Shown in pieces: positions 25,540-33,640 of a stretch of DNA of 64,000 nt; the stretch's first letter is position 1; each line of letters opens with the position of its first letter. Where the stretch lies: assembly GCF_002258315.1 (NCBI RefSeq), contig NZ_NOYD01000015.1, positions 32,962 to 96,961 on the forward strand. Reading direction: 5' to 3'. Made by a program: the position numbers and the translations under genes. The notes under the pieces were generated by a model, which made no database searches, had not been told where the DNA came from, and saw only the letters and a program-made list of their open reading frames with translations. This stretch comes from Rhodococcus sp. 06-462-5 (GTDB taxonomy: Bacteria > Actinomycetota > Actinomycetes > Mycobacteriales > Mycobacteriaceae).

Positions 25540-26637
25540 CTAGGGGCTTCGGGACCAGAGTTTCTTGAGCGAGCTGGGCGATTGACCTCGGCTCGCCGCG
25601 TCGCGACGACGCTGATCGAAGTACACGGCGGCGATCAGGACAGCACCGACGGCTACCTGCTGCCAGAACGGCTGAACGCCGACGATGACGAATCCGTTCT
25701 GCAGCACGGCGGGAATGAAGAGTCCGACGACGGTGCCGAACATCGTGCCGATGCCGCCGAAGAGGCTCGTTCCGCCGATGACAACGGCCGCAATGACATT
25801 GAGGTTGGTCTGCGACTGACCCGCGATGGCGGTGGTTCCGTACTGCGAGAGCGACAGAATGCCTGCGAGTCCGGCGAGGGTGCCCGAGAGTGCGTAGATC
25901 TTGACCAGGTGCATGTCCACCTTGATGCCGACTCGACGAGCGGACTGTTCCTTCGAGCCGACGGCGAACGTGTAGAGACCGAACTTGGTGCGATGCAGCA
26001 CGATTCCGAAGATCACCACGAGCACCAGTGCGATGCTCGAAATCAGGGGAATGGTGGTGGACGGTAGATTTCCGTAACCGATCGTGTCGACCAGTACCGG
26101 TGGCACGTCTCGGATGTCGACGCCGCCGGTGATGACCTGCGAGAGCCCGAGAGCGCCGCCCAGAGTACCGAGCGTGACGATCAGTGGGGGCACATTGGCC
26201 TTGCCGATCAGGAATCCGTTGAGCAATCCCCAGCACAGGCCGCATCCCAGGGCTACCACGATTCCGATCGCAGCGACTCCCCATCCGTCGCCACCGACGG
26301 CCGCCATGGTCTTGGCCGAGACCACACCGGAGAAGACGAGAACCGATCCGACAGACAGATCGATGCCGCTGGTGACGATCACGAACGTCATACCGATTCC
26401 GAGGACGGCCAAGATGGAGACGTTCTGGATGATCTGCCGAATGTTGCCCCACTCCGGAAAACTCCCGGGGGCCATGATCGAGAAGACGATGCAAATGGCC
26501 GCCAACACCAGGACGATCTGGAAGACCTGGACGCGAGCGAGGTTACGGACCGATTCGACGAGGTCGAACGTGTGCTTCGACGGCTTCTCGCTCGGCGGCA
26601 ACGGTTCGATGGATGGGGTGATGATCTGATTGCTCAT
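25540..26637 (-). CDS. Sugar ABC transporter permease (RbsC type)
   Basis: 365 residues with about ten membrane helices. Class landmarks: FPEWGNIRQIIQNVSILAVLGIGMTFVIVTSGIDLSVGSVLVFSGVV, the GLLNGFLIGKANVPPLIVTLGTL block and RRVGIKVDMHLVKIYALSGTLAGLAGILSLSQYG, all diagnostic of BPD_transp_2 permeases for ribose, xylose and related sugars. The start ATG overlaps the ATPase stop as ATGA, so the two genes are translationally coupled. A cytoplasmic N-terminal extension of about 25 residues precedes the first helix. Confidence 0.92.
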   Translation of the reverse strand: MSNQIITPSIEPLPPSEKPSKHTFDLVESVRNLARVQVFQIVLVLAAICIVFSIMAPGSFPEWGNIRQIIQNVSILAVLGIGMTFVIVTSGIDLSVGSVLVFSGVVSAKTMAAVGGDGWGVAAIGIVVALGCGLCWGLLNGFLIGKANVPPLIVTLGTLGGALGLSQVITGGVDIRDVPPVLVDTIGYGNLPSTTIPLISSIALVLVVIFGIVLHRTKFGLYTFAVGSKEQSARRVGIKVDMHLVKIYALSGTLAGLAGILSLSQYGTTAIAGQSQTNLNVIAAVVIGGTSLFGGIGTMFGTVVGLFIPAVLQNGFVIVGVQPFWQQVAVGAVLIAAVYFDQRRRDAASRGQSPSSLKKLWSRSP

Positions 26638-27413
26638 CGTGTGGCTCCGGTGGTTGCGCCGGTCATCGCACCGACGAGTTCTTCCATGGTCGTGTTCTTG
26701 GCGTCGAGAGTGGCGACGCGTCTACCCATCCGCAGCACTTGCACGCGGTCCGCGACCTCGATGACGTGTGGCATCGAGTGACTGATGAAGACCACTGCCA
26801 CTCCCCGGTCTGCCACCCGGCGAATGGTGTCGAGCACGTTGCGGGTCTGCACCACGCCGAGCGCAGCGGTCGGTTCGTCGAGGAACACCACGCCCTTGGC
26901 CCAGGCGACGGCACGTGCGATGGCGATGGCCTGCTGCTGTCCACCGGACATCGAGCCGACCGGAACGGTCAGGCTGCGAACGGTGGCTCCCAGTTCGTCG
27001 AGAGCGGCCTGTGATTGCTTGCGCATCGTGGACACGTCGAGGAAACCGAGTCGGCCGAGCGGGCCTTTGGCAGGCAACTCCCGGCCGAGGAACATGTTCT
27101 GCTGAGCATTGAGGTGCGGGGCGAGCGCGAGATCCTGAAACACCGTCTCGATGCCGAGTTCTGCTGCCACCGTGGGGCTGTCGAGATCGACGGCGGTGCC
27201 GTCGAACAGGATCTCTCCGGTGTCGACGGCGAGGCTTCCCGAGAGCGCCTTGACCAACGTCGACTTGCCGGCACCGTTGTCGCCGATGAGGGCGACGACT
27301 TCACCGGGGTAGATGTCGAAATCTGCGTCGTCGAGGGCACGAACGTTCCCGAAGCTCCTCGACAGTCCCCTCGCTTCGAGGATCGGTGTCGCAACAGGTG
27401 CAACGCTGGCCAT
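26634..27413 (-). CDS. Sugar ABC transporter ATPase (single domain)
   Basis: 259 residues from ATG 27413, preceded by TAGGAG. Walker A GDNGAGKSTL, Q-loop VFQDLALAPHLNAQQNMFLGRE, signature MSGGQQQAIAIARA, Walker B GVVFLDEPTAALG, and H-loop VFISHSMPHV are all present. Ribose-type importers usually have a double-length ATPase (RbsA); this one is half-size, as in the FrcA/single-domain group, and presumably works as a homodimer. It is the first gene of the operon ATPase-permease-binding protein-polyol dehydrogenase. A longer in-frame reading upstream to 27977 runs through the promoter region and is not coding. Confidence 0.92.
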   Translation of the reverse strand: MASVAPVATPILEARGLSRSFGNVRALDDADFDIYPGEVVALIGDNGAGKSTLVKALSGSLAVDTGEILFDGTAVDLDSPTVAAELGIETVFQDLALAPHLNAQQNMFLGRELPAKGPLGRLGFLDVSTMRKQSQAALDELGATVRSLTVPVGSMSGGQQQAIAIARAVAWAKGVVFLDEPTAALGVVQTRNVLDTIRRVADRGVAVVFISHSMPHVIEVADRVQVLRMGRRVATLDAKNTTMEELVGAMTGATTGATR

Positions 27414-27820
27414 GGATACTCCTAGGTCGGATCGAAAGCCTTCAGGTGGGGGATGGACACCCTCACCGACGCCGTGCAGCACGGTCGGTGAACGTGATCT
27501 GCGAGGCAGGTCGAGCTCCCTGCGGGGCTCGTTGTGTAAACGAGTGTGACCCACGCAACCCGCGTTGTCACGTGTTTCGTGAAAATTCATGTCACCGGTG
27601 ACATGACACAAACGCTGCACACGTGTCGCGCCGCAGTGTCGAGCCACTATCGGACCGGCCGGTACCGTCTCTGAACTGCAGCTATTCGCGATCTGGTTCA
27701 TTTTCGAGTCGACAGACGCGCTCTGCGGTACCGTCCATGACACCGATGACATCAAGCGCGGTAAGACAGCAGATGACATCGATGACATGACCGATTCGGA
27801 AACAGTGAAGGTTGACGCAC
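27414..27820. promoter_or_regulatory. Divergent regulatory region between importer operon and SDR-lacI operon
   Basis: 407 bases without a gene. It contains a stem-loop at 27463-27491 (TCACCGA...CCGTGC-A-GCACGGTCGGTGA with a two-base bulge) in the leader of the importer operon, a perfect 20-base palindrome at 27587-27606, and near 27735-27790 three direct copies of GATGACAT or the near match CATGACAC. The latter resemble half-sites of the palindrome (GGTGACAT). The layout suggests cooperative LacI binding and looping between the two promoters. Confidence 0.6.
27587..27606. promoter_or_regulatory. LacI-type operator, perfect 20-base palindrome
   Basis: TCATGTCACCGGTGACATGA is perfectly self-complementary with the central CCGG expected for LacI-family sites, which usually have a CG centre. 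It lies 174 bases before the importer operon and 215 before the SDR gene. The regulator encoded at 28578 is the likely ligand. Confidence 0.8.
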
Positions 27821-28546
27821 ATGGCGAAGTTCGACGGCCGGAGAATCTTGGTGACCGGCGCCAGCGGCGGTATCGGCTCGGCGACGGTGCGACGGCTCGT
27901 GGCCGACGGTGCCGATGTCGTCGCCGCGGGCCAGTCGGTGGATGCACTGGACAAGCTCGCCGACGAGACCGGTGCACAGCCTCTGGCCTTCGATCTGACG
28001 TCGGAAGACAGCGTGCGTGACGCCGTTGCAGACCTGGAACTGTACGGGGTGGTGAACTGCGCGGGCTTCGGCGGCGAGATCGCGACGCCTCAGGACACCG
28101 ACATCTCGGTCTTCGACAAGGTCATCGCCATCAACGCGCGCGGCGCTCTGCTCGTCATCAAGTACACCGTCCCCGCGATGATCGCCGCCGGTGTCGGATC
28201 GATCGTGAACGTCTCGAGCCAGGCCAGTCTCGTCGCTCTGACGGGCCACATCTCCTACGGTTCCTCGAAAGCCGCTCTGGACAACATCACTCGCGTCTCG
28301 GCCCTCGAACTCGGTCGCCATGGAATCCGGGTCAACGGGGTCAATCCGACCGTCGTGATGACGGAGATGTCCGCGTTCTACTGGGGCCGTCCGGAGATCG
28401 AGGAGCCGTTCCTGGCACAGATGCCGTTGGGTCGCTGGGCCACCGAGGACGAGATTGCCGCGCCGATTGCCTTCTTGTTGAGCGATGATGCTTCCATGGT
28501 GACGGGAGTGTCGTTGCCGGTGGACGGCGGCTACACCAGTCGATGA
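27821..28546 (+). CDS. SDR similar to L-xylulose reductase (DCXR-like)
   Basis: 241 residues from ATG 27821 (TTG 27812 is a weaker alternative). Classical SDR: cofactor motif ILVTGASGGIGSATVRRL, NNAG variant VVNCAGFGG, catalytic Ser in VNVSSQASL, YxxxK in SYGSSKAAL. The run ALELGRHGIRVNGVNPTVVMTEM closely matches the region around the active site of animal dicarbonyl/L-xylulose reductase, which interconverts xylitol and L-xylulose. That similarity and the polyol dehydrogenase in the opposite operon suggest a pentitol/ketopentose step. A LacI gene follows after 31 bases. Confidence 0.85.
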   Translation: MAKFDGRRILVTGASGGIGSATVRRLVADGADVVAAGQSVDALDKLADETGAQPLAFDLTSEDSVRDAVADLELYGVVNCAGFGGEIATPQDTDISVFDKVIAINARGALLVIKYTVPAMIAAGVGSIVNVSSQASLVALTGHISYGSSKAALDNITRVSALELGRHGIRVNGVNPTVVMTEMSAFYWGRPEIEEPFLAQMPLGRWATEDEIAAPIAFLLSDDASMVTGVSLPVDGGYTSR

Positions 28547-28577
28547 CGAGCGGACGACGAGCAGACGGGGGTAGATC

Positions 28578-29579
28578 ATGACCACGATGCAGGATGTCGC
28601 GGCACTGGCCAGGGTCAGCGCCAAGACCGTCTCACGGGTGTACAACAACGACCCGCACGTCGACCCCGACACGCGCGCTCGTGTCACCGATGCGCTGAAT
28701 TCGCTCAATTACGTTCCGAACACGATGGCGACGTCGTTTCGCAACGGTCAAGCGGCGGCAATCGGTGTGGCCGTGCCCGATATCGACGATCCGTTCTTCT
28801 CCTCCATCGCACGCGCGGTGGAGGAGCGTGCCCGCGAGGACGACATGGCCGTGCTGGTCACCAGTCTGGGGCACGACGGTGATCAGGAGCAGGCCCTGGT
28901 CGAGTCGCTGCTGCGGAGGCAGTTGAGCGGCTTGATCATTGCACCCACGGGTGCCGATCACGGTTATCTGGAGCGGTGGATCGACAAGACTCCGACGGTC
29001 TTCGTCGATCGCGGACCCGACGGCCTCAAGGCCGACAGCTTCGTCGACGACGATCACGGCGGGGCGGTGCTGGCCACCGATCATCTTCTCGATCTGGGCC
29101 ATACCCGGATCGCCGTGATCGGCGACAGTGCCAATATTCCGACCAGCCGCAATCGGCTCGAGGGATATCGAGAGTCGTTGCAGGCCAAAGGAATCGAGTT
29201 CGACGAATCCCTCGTTGCGCTCGGCGTCATGGGCCGCGACGATGCACGCAGCGCCCTGACCGCGCTGACCGCGCTCGACGATCCTCCGACTGCGCTGTTT
29301 CTCTCCAACGCACGCGTAGCCATGGCCTGTGTTCCCGTTCTGCAGCAGATGAACTTGCTGCATCTGGCGTTCGTCGGATTCGGCGACTTTCCCCTTGCCG
29401 ATGCCGTGATGCCACCGGTGACGGTGATCGATCAGAATCCTGCTCGGCTCGGCCGGCTGGCCATCGAGCGGCTACTGGGACGGATCGAGAATCCGAGTAA
29501 GCGCTACAAGCGCCGCAACATCCTCGGGGTCGAGCTGATCGAACGCCAATCTTGCACTCCTGGAACCGATCACCGCTGA
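28578..29579 (+). CDS. LacI-family regulator 1
   Basis: 333 residues. The HTH lies at residues 3-25 (TMQDVAALARVSAKTVSRVYNN), followed by the hinge helix region VTDALNSLNYVPNTMATSFRNG and a periplasmic-binding-type sensor domain (AIGVAVPDIDDPFFSSIARAVEERARE..., HTRIAVIGDSANIPTSRNRLEGYRESLQ). It lies in one operon with the DCXR-like SDR, opposite the importer operon. The 20-base palindrome and half-sites in the shared region are the natural targets. Its sensor domain would bind the imported sugar or a catabolic intermediate. It overlaps the convergent P-loop kinase gene by ten bases. Confidence 0.92.
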   Translation: MTTMQDVAALARVSAKTVSRVYNNDPHVDPDTRARVTDALNSLNYVPNTMATSFRNGQAAAIGVAVPDIDDPFFSSIARAVEERAREDDMAVLVTSLGHDGDQEQALVESLLRRQLSGLIIAPTGADHGYLERWIDKTPTVFVDRGPDGLKADSFVDDDHGGAVLATDHLLDLGHTRIAVIGDSANIPTSRNRLEGYRESLQAKGIEFDESLVALGVMGRDDARSALTALTALDDPPTALFLSNARVAMACVPVLQQMNLLHLAFVGFGDFPLADAVMPPVTVIDQNPARLGRLAIERLLGRIENPSKRYKRRNILGVELIERQSCTPGTDHR

Positions 29580-30163
29580 GACTGGTCCTCGAGCGCGTGC
29601 GCGACCAGATCGACCTGCAGTGCGGTCGACAGCTCGGCATCGACCCGCAGATGGGGAACGAGCGGCTTCTCCGCCGGAGCGTCCACCGACCGATGTACGT
29701 CGCGTTCCGCCCCGCGCGCGGCGCGTCGACGCGCCAAGAGCTCGGGTGAGCCGTCGACGTGTACGACCAACGTCTCGGCCGGGGCCAGGTTCGCGACCAG
29801 TTGTTCCCACTCCTCGCCTGCAGTCAGCTCACGGGTGAACGGTGCGACCAGAACGGGCCGCAGGCCGGTCTCCACGAGGTCCCGCGCAGCTGCGAGCAGC
29901 ACTGCGTATCGGCCGGCCCTGATGCGTTCCGAGTGCGGGCTCGGACCGTTCCAGTGCGGGCCGTCCAGAACCGAATCCAGTTCGTCCAGAAGCGGATTGG
30001 TGAGCGTGTCGAGATCGAGCAAAGGGATGCGGAAGCGGCGCGCCAGCTCGCGTCCCAGGGTGGTCTTTCCACTTCCTGCAGCACCCGCGACGAGAAGAAC
30101 CGGCAGTTGATCCCGATCGATCACGGAGACGTCTTGACAGACATGAGGCATAGCGGGAATCAT
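29570..30163 (-). CDS. Small P-loop kinase (gluconokinase/shikimate-kinase-like AAA protein)
   Basis: About 197 residues. Walker A AGAAGSGKTTLGRELARRF near the N-terminus, then IPLLDLDTLTNPLLDEL (a DxD-type substrate region as in gluconate and shikimate kinases), LRPVLVAPFTRELTAGEEWEQL, a VVHVDGSPELLARRRAARGAERD segment that matches the LID/arginine region, and a C-terminal V-loop. The start is uncertain: ATG 30163 or ATG 30151; neither has a clear ribosome-binding site and the LacI operator ends just upstream, so the mRNA may be leaderless. Divergent from LacI 2. It may phosphorylate a sugar acid or ketose in this pathway; the exact substrate is not predictable. Confidence 0.75.
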   Translation of the reverse strand: MIPAMPHVCQDVSVIDRDQLPVLLVAGAAGSGKTTLGRELARRFRIPLLDLDTLTNPLLDELDSVLDGPHWNGPSPHSERIRAGRYAVLLAAARDLVETGLRPVLVAPFTRELTAGEEWEQLVANLAPAETLVVHVDGSPELLARRRAARGAERDVHRSVDAPAEKPLVPHLRVDAELSTALQVDLVAHALEDQSQR

Positions 30164-30166
30164 ACA

Positions 30167-30180
30167 AGACAACGTTGTCT
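30167..30180. promoter_or_regulatory. LacI operator AGACAACGTTGTCT, copy 1
   Basis: Perfect 14-base palindrome with the CG centre typical of LacI sites, lying between the divergent P-loop kinase gene and the lacI gene at 30227. It would allow simultaneous control of both. The same core recurs at 31527 and 32612. Confidence 0.85.
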
Positions 30181-30226
30181 CGCACCTCTGCTACAGCGAA
30201 CACAAACCCTCCGATCGAGAGTCCAC

Positions 30227-31231
30227 GTGACCGAGCGCGCAAGCATCAAAGACGTCGCCGCATTGGCAGGCGTCAGCTTCAAGACCGTCTCCCGTGTCGT
30301 CAACGGCGTGGACACGGTCTTGCCCGAGCTGCGCGAACGCGTCGAGGCCGCGGTGCAGACGCTGAACTACGTCCCCAATTCGGCTGCGCGGTCGCTGAAA
30401 TCGGGATCGGGCAACACCATCGGGATCGTCGTCGATTCCATCGACGACGTGTTCTTCGCATCGTTGGTCAGTGCAGTCGAGGATCGGGCTCTCGAACACG
30501 GACTGGCCGTCATCGTCGGCAGCACCGGGTTCGACGCCCAGCGCGAACGTGACCAGCTGGCGCTGCTGGCCGGTCAACACGTGCGGGGCATCATTCTCGC
30601 GCCGGTCGGCGACCACAGCGATTTCCTCGTGCCGCGTCGTCGAACACTTCCAACGGTCACCATCGACCGTTCCGTCCCGGGTTTCGATTCGGTCATCGTC
30701 GACGACTACGGTGCTGCCAAACGGGCCGTCGAGAAATTGGTCGAGGGCGGCCACACCCGAATTGCGTTGCTCGGCTTCGACGATCGACTGCAGACGGCAC
30801 AGTTGCGCCGTGAGGCGTACTTCGATGTTCTCGCGGACCTCGGCCAGAAGCCGGACGTGGCACTTGCTCCCCCGGTGTCGCACGCCGCTGATTCGGTGAG
30901 GCCCGTCGTCAAGAGCCTTCTGGCACTGCGTAACCCGCCGACTGCCTTCTTCGTAGCCAACGCGCGGCATGCGACGGCGGTCGTCTCGGTGCTGCACGAA
31001 ATCGATCGCACCGACGTGGCGATGGTCTCGTTCGGCAACTTCTCGCTCGCCGATGCCGTCAACCCTTCGGTGACATGTATCGACCAAGACCCCTATCGCA
31101 TCGGCACACTCGCGTTCGATCGCCTGGTGCAGCGTTTCGACGATCCGTATCTCGAACCGGAGCAACAGGTAGCGCCCACCACGCTGGTGGAAAGACTTTC
31201 GCATGCACTCCCCCTACCCGTACAGAAATGA
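30227..31231 (+). CDS. LacI-family regulator 2
   Basis: 334 residues from GTG 30227. HTH ASIKDVAALAGVSFKTVSRVVNG at residues 4-26, hinge VEAAVQTLNYVPNSAARSLKSGSG, then the sensor domain (NTIGIVVDSIDDVFFASLVSAVEDRALEHGLAVIVG..., HTRIALLGFDDRLQTAQLRREAYFDVL). It resembles LacI 1 along the chain (both have VPN(T/S) hinges and a C-terminal GNFSLADAV / GDFPLADAV segment), so the two are paralogues. The GACAACGTTGTC sites before it, inside the kinase gene and before the aldolase gene are its probable operators. The FGGY kinase gene starts ten bases after its stop. Confidence 0.92.
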   Translation: MTERASIKDVAALAGVSFKTVSRVVNGVDTVLPELRERVEAAVQTLNYVPNSAARSLKSGSGNTIGIVVDSIDDVFFASLVSAVEDRALEHGLAVIVGSTGFDAQRERDQLALLAGQHVRGIILAPVGDHSDFLVPRRRTLPTVTIDRSVPGFDSVIVDDYGAAKRAVEKLVEGGHTRIALLGFDDRLQTAQLRREAYFDVLADLGQKPDVALAPPVSHAADSVRPVVKSLLALRNPPTAFFVANARHATAVVSVLHEIDRTDVAMVSFGNFSLADAVNPSVTCIDQDPYRIGTLAFDRLVQRFDDPYLEPEQQVAPTTLVERLSHALPLPVQK

Positions 31232-31241
31232 GATCAACTCC

Positions 31242-32597
31242 GTGAACCCCAGACTTGTTGCGGGACTGGACCTCGGGAGCACCGGCGTCAAAGTGCTCGT
31301 CACCGACGATGCCGGCACCGAACTGCTCATCGAGCAGAGTCCGACACCGTGGCGGCACGGCCCGGGCGGAACCACCGACCTCGCCGCAGAGGACCTGCTC
31401 GCCACCATCGCGAATCTGCTCGACGCCGTCGCGCGTCGGCTGCCCGAGATGACCGGCGATCCGGCGTCGCGCATCGACGCGATCGCAGTGTCCGGAATGG
31501 GTGAGACGGGCTTCCTTCTCGATGAAGACAACGTTGTCCGCGCGCCCGCCTTCGCCTGGTTCGATCCGCGAGGGCAACAGCAAGTCGACTCCCTGCCGGC
31601 CGATGTGCGTGAGAAGTTCGCCGGCACAACCGGCCTTCCCGTCGGCGTCCAGGTGTCGGTGGTCAAGATCGCGCACCTCCGCGACAACGGCCTGAACCTG
31701 GCTGGACTGCGATGGTTCAATCTGCCCGAGTTCGTCGTGCTGTCCCTCGGTGGCCGCGCGGTGGCCGACTACTCGCTGAGCTCCCGAACCGGCCTGCTCG
31801 ATCAGGACACCGGCGAGCCGTGGTCGGAGATGTTGACGCACTTGGGCGTCGGGGCCGAGTTCATCCCGCCCCTCGTCGACGCAGGCACGGATCTGGGAGT
31901 GGCAACCGGACCCGCCCTTCCCGACGCCATCGCAGGGGCCCGGTTGACCGTGGCCGGCCATGACCACCTCGTCTCTGCCGTATCGGGTGGGGCAATCCCC
32001 AACGACCGATATCACGTGTCGATGGGAACCGCCGAGGTTCTGTTGAGAGTGCTCGACGCTCCGCTGACGCCCGATGCGCGAAGCCGTCTGGCCGATCATC
32101 TGATCAATTCGGTGCGCCATGTGGTTCCGGGCCAACACGTACTCGTCGCCGGGGTCAAGACCGGGCTGTTGATGCGACGGGCGTTGCAGTTGTGCGACAT
32201 CACCGACCGCGCCGGGCGTGACCTACTCGATCAGCGAGTGTGCGCATTGGCTGCCGGCGGACCGTCCACCGACGGCGGGATAGAGATCGCCGGAGCCCGC
32301 AACGACGACGGCGTGCTGTCGATCACCGTGCGGACGGACGGGGTGAACGCGGCGGAGTTGTTCCGTTCGATTCTGTTGCACGGCAACGATGAGATCGCTC
32401 GCCTCATCGCTGCCCTTGACGCCGAGGTTGCCCCCGCCCACACCACGCTGCTCACCGGCGGCTGGGCGAGCATGGCCAGCGTTCGAGATGCCCGCGCGCA
32501 GGTGCTCCCCGACGTCTCGGTCTCCACCCGTGCCCAGGACACCGCCTACGGCGCTGCACTGTTCGCGGCCCGACTACTGACGCTCATAGAAATCTGA
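31242..32597 (+). CDS. FGGY-family carbohydrate kinase
   Basis: About 451 residues from GTG 31242; an in-frame ATG 31203 overlaps the lacI stop region and seems less likely. N-terminal phosphate motif VAGLDLGSTGVKVLVTD, VSGMGETGFLLDED and FAWFDPRGQQQ in the first domain, then AGHDHLVSAVSGGA and HVSMGTAEVLLRV (adenosine/phosphate region) and a C-terminal LLTGGWASMASVRDARAQVL with TAYGAALFAARL. FGGY enzymes phosphorylate sugars or ketoses such as xylulose, ribulose or tagatose. Linked to two polyol oxidoreductases and a LacD-type aldolase, it probably phosphorylates the ketose formed from the polyol. The coding sequence contains a LacI operator copy near codon 96. Confidence 0.88.
   Translation: MNPRLVAGLDLGSTGVKVLVTDDAGTELLIEQSPTPWRHGPGGTTDLAAEDLLATIANLLDAVARRLPEMTGDPASRIDAIAVSGMGETGFLLDEDNVVRAPAFAWFDPRGQQQVDSLPADVREKFAGTTGLPVGVQVSVVKIAHLRDNGLNLAGLRWFNLPEFVVLSLGGRAVADYSLSSRTGLLDQDTGEPWSEMLTHLGVGAEFIPPLVDAGTDLGVATGPALPDAIAGARLTVAGHDHLVSAVSGGAIPNDRYHVSMGTAEVLLRVLDAPLTPDARSRLADHLINSVRHVVPGQHVLVAGVKTGLLMRRALQLCDITDRAGRDLLDQRVCALAAGGPSTDGGIEIAGARNDDGVLSITVRTDGVNAAELFRSILLHGNDEIARLIAALDAEVAPAHTTLLTGGWASMASVRDARAQVLPDVSVSTRAQDTAYGAALFAARLLTLIEI
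31527..31538. promoter_or_regulatory. LacI operator core GACAACGTTGTC inside FGGY gene (copy 2)
   Basis: Perfect 12-base match to the core of the sites at 30167 and 32612, about 285 bases into the FGGY coding sequence (codons for D-N-V-V). It may act as an auxiliary operator or roadblock. Since GAC AAC and GTC are favoured codons in GC-rich genomes, coincidence is not excluded. Confidence 0.55.
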
Positions 32598-32611
32598 GCC
32601 CACATTTCTGC

Positions 32612-32633
32612 AGCGAGACAACGTTGTCTCGCT
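32612..32633. promoter_or_regulatory. LacI operator, perfect 22-base palindrome (copy 3)
   Basis: AGCGAGACAAC followed by its exact reverse complement, in the 71-base gap between the FGGY kinase and the aldolase genes. It contains the complete 14-base site seen at 30167, with four more symmetric bases on each side, and should be the highest-affinity copy. It implies a separate regulated promoter for the aldolase. Confidence 0.88.
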
Positions 32634-32668
32634 CGCTTTCGACCCCAACCCACCACCAGGAGAAAACA

Positions 32669-33553
32669 ATGAACGAACTCACCACCCTCGAACGTCGCGG
32701 AATGGCCGCCATCTCCACCGCCGACGGCAACATGCTCATCGTCGCCGGTGATCAACGCAACGGCATGAAGGCGGTCATGACGGACGCTCCCGACGGGCCC
32801 GGTTCGGTCACGTTCGAGCAGCTCGCCGACGCCAAGGCCGATCTGGTTCGCTACCTCGGCAATTACGCGCCGGCGATCCTGCTCGACCCGGAGGTCGCAC
32901 TGCCGAAGATCGTCGACGAGGGTGTGCTCTCGCGGGGCACTGCACTCGTCGTGGGCATGGATGCCTCGGGCTTCGAGGAGACCGATGGACTGCGGTACAC
33001 CCGGTACGTCGACGGCGTCACCCCGCGCGTCGTACGCGACCTGGGCGGCGATGTCGCCAAGATGCTCTTCTACATGCGCCCCGAACGCCAGGGTGTCGAT
33101 TCCCGTGTCGCCGAGGAGATTCGCGACCTCGTCAAGGCATGCTCCGCCGAGGGTCTGCTGCTCATCGTCGAAATCCTGACCTACAAGCTCGACGGCGAAT
33201 CGGACGAGGACTACAAGGCAGGCTTCGGCAAGATCATCGCCGACTCCACCCGCATCTCGGTCGAATGCGGTGCCAAGGTGCTCAAGCTCCCCTACCCCGG
33301 CTCCGCCGAGGCCTGCGCTGCCGTTACCGAAGCGGCACAGGGTGTTCCGTGGGCGGTGCTCTCGGCAGGCGTCGACCACGAGACGTTCATCGAGCAGGTG
33401 CGCATCGCGGTGGCCAACGGCGCGCGCGGCGCGATGGCAGGCCGCTCACTGTGGAAGGACAGCATGGCCGTCTCCGCCGAGACCCGCGAGGACCTGCTCA
33501 CCAACCGCGCACTCCCCCGTCTGCGCGAACTGAACGAGGCCGTCGACAACTGA
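32669..33553 (+). CDS. Class I aldolase, LacD/YihT type
   Basis: 294 residues from ATG 32669 with CAGGAG upstream. TIM-barrel aldolase of the tagatose-1,6-bisphosphate (LacD) / sulfofructose-1-phosphate (YihT) family: MLIVAGDQRNGMKAVM near the N-terminus, APAILLDPEVALPKIV, GLLLIVEILTYKLDGE, the Schiff-base-type lysine in CGAKVLKLPYPGSAEAC, and PWAVLSAGVDHETFIEQVRIAVANGARGAMAGRSLW at the C-terminal phosphate site. It should cleave a phosphorylated ketose to dihydroxyacetone phosphate and an aldehyde. Its own operator copy is the strongest of the three, so it is part of the LacI 2 regulon. Whether it takes a ketohexose bisphosphate or a ketose-1-phosphate is open. Confidence 0.88.
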   Translation: MNELTTLERRGMAAISTADGNMLIVAGDQRNGMKAVMTDAPDGPGSVTFEQLADAKADLVRYLGNYAPAILLDPEVALPKIVDEGVLSRGTALVVGMDASGFEETDGLRYTRYVDGVTPRVVRDLGGDVAKMLFYMRPERQGVDSRVAEEIRDLVKACSAEGLLLIVEILTYKLDGESDEDYKAGFGKIIADSTRISVECGAKVLKLPYPGSAEACAAVTEAAQGVPWAVLSAGVDHETFIEQVRIAVANGARGAMAGRSLWKDSMAVSAETREDLLTNRALPRLRELNEAVDN

Positions 33554-33578
33554 CCCGCATTCCTCGACTCCGCGTTCT

Positions 33579-33616
33579 TCGACCGAGTCCGGACACTCCG
33601 TCTCGGGCTCGGTCGA
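33579..33616. terminator. Terminator-like hairpin after aldolase
   Basis: TCGACCGAG, twenty bases containing further partial pairing (CCGG...CTCGG), then CTCGGTCGA. The 9-bp outer stem lies 26 bases after the aldolase stop and before the hydrolase gene; no T-tract follows. Confidence 0.55.
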
Positions 33617-33640
33617 CGTCGTTCTGGGTAGCGTGAACCC

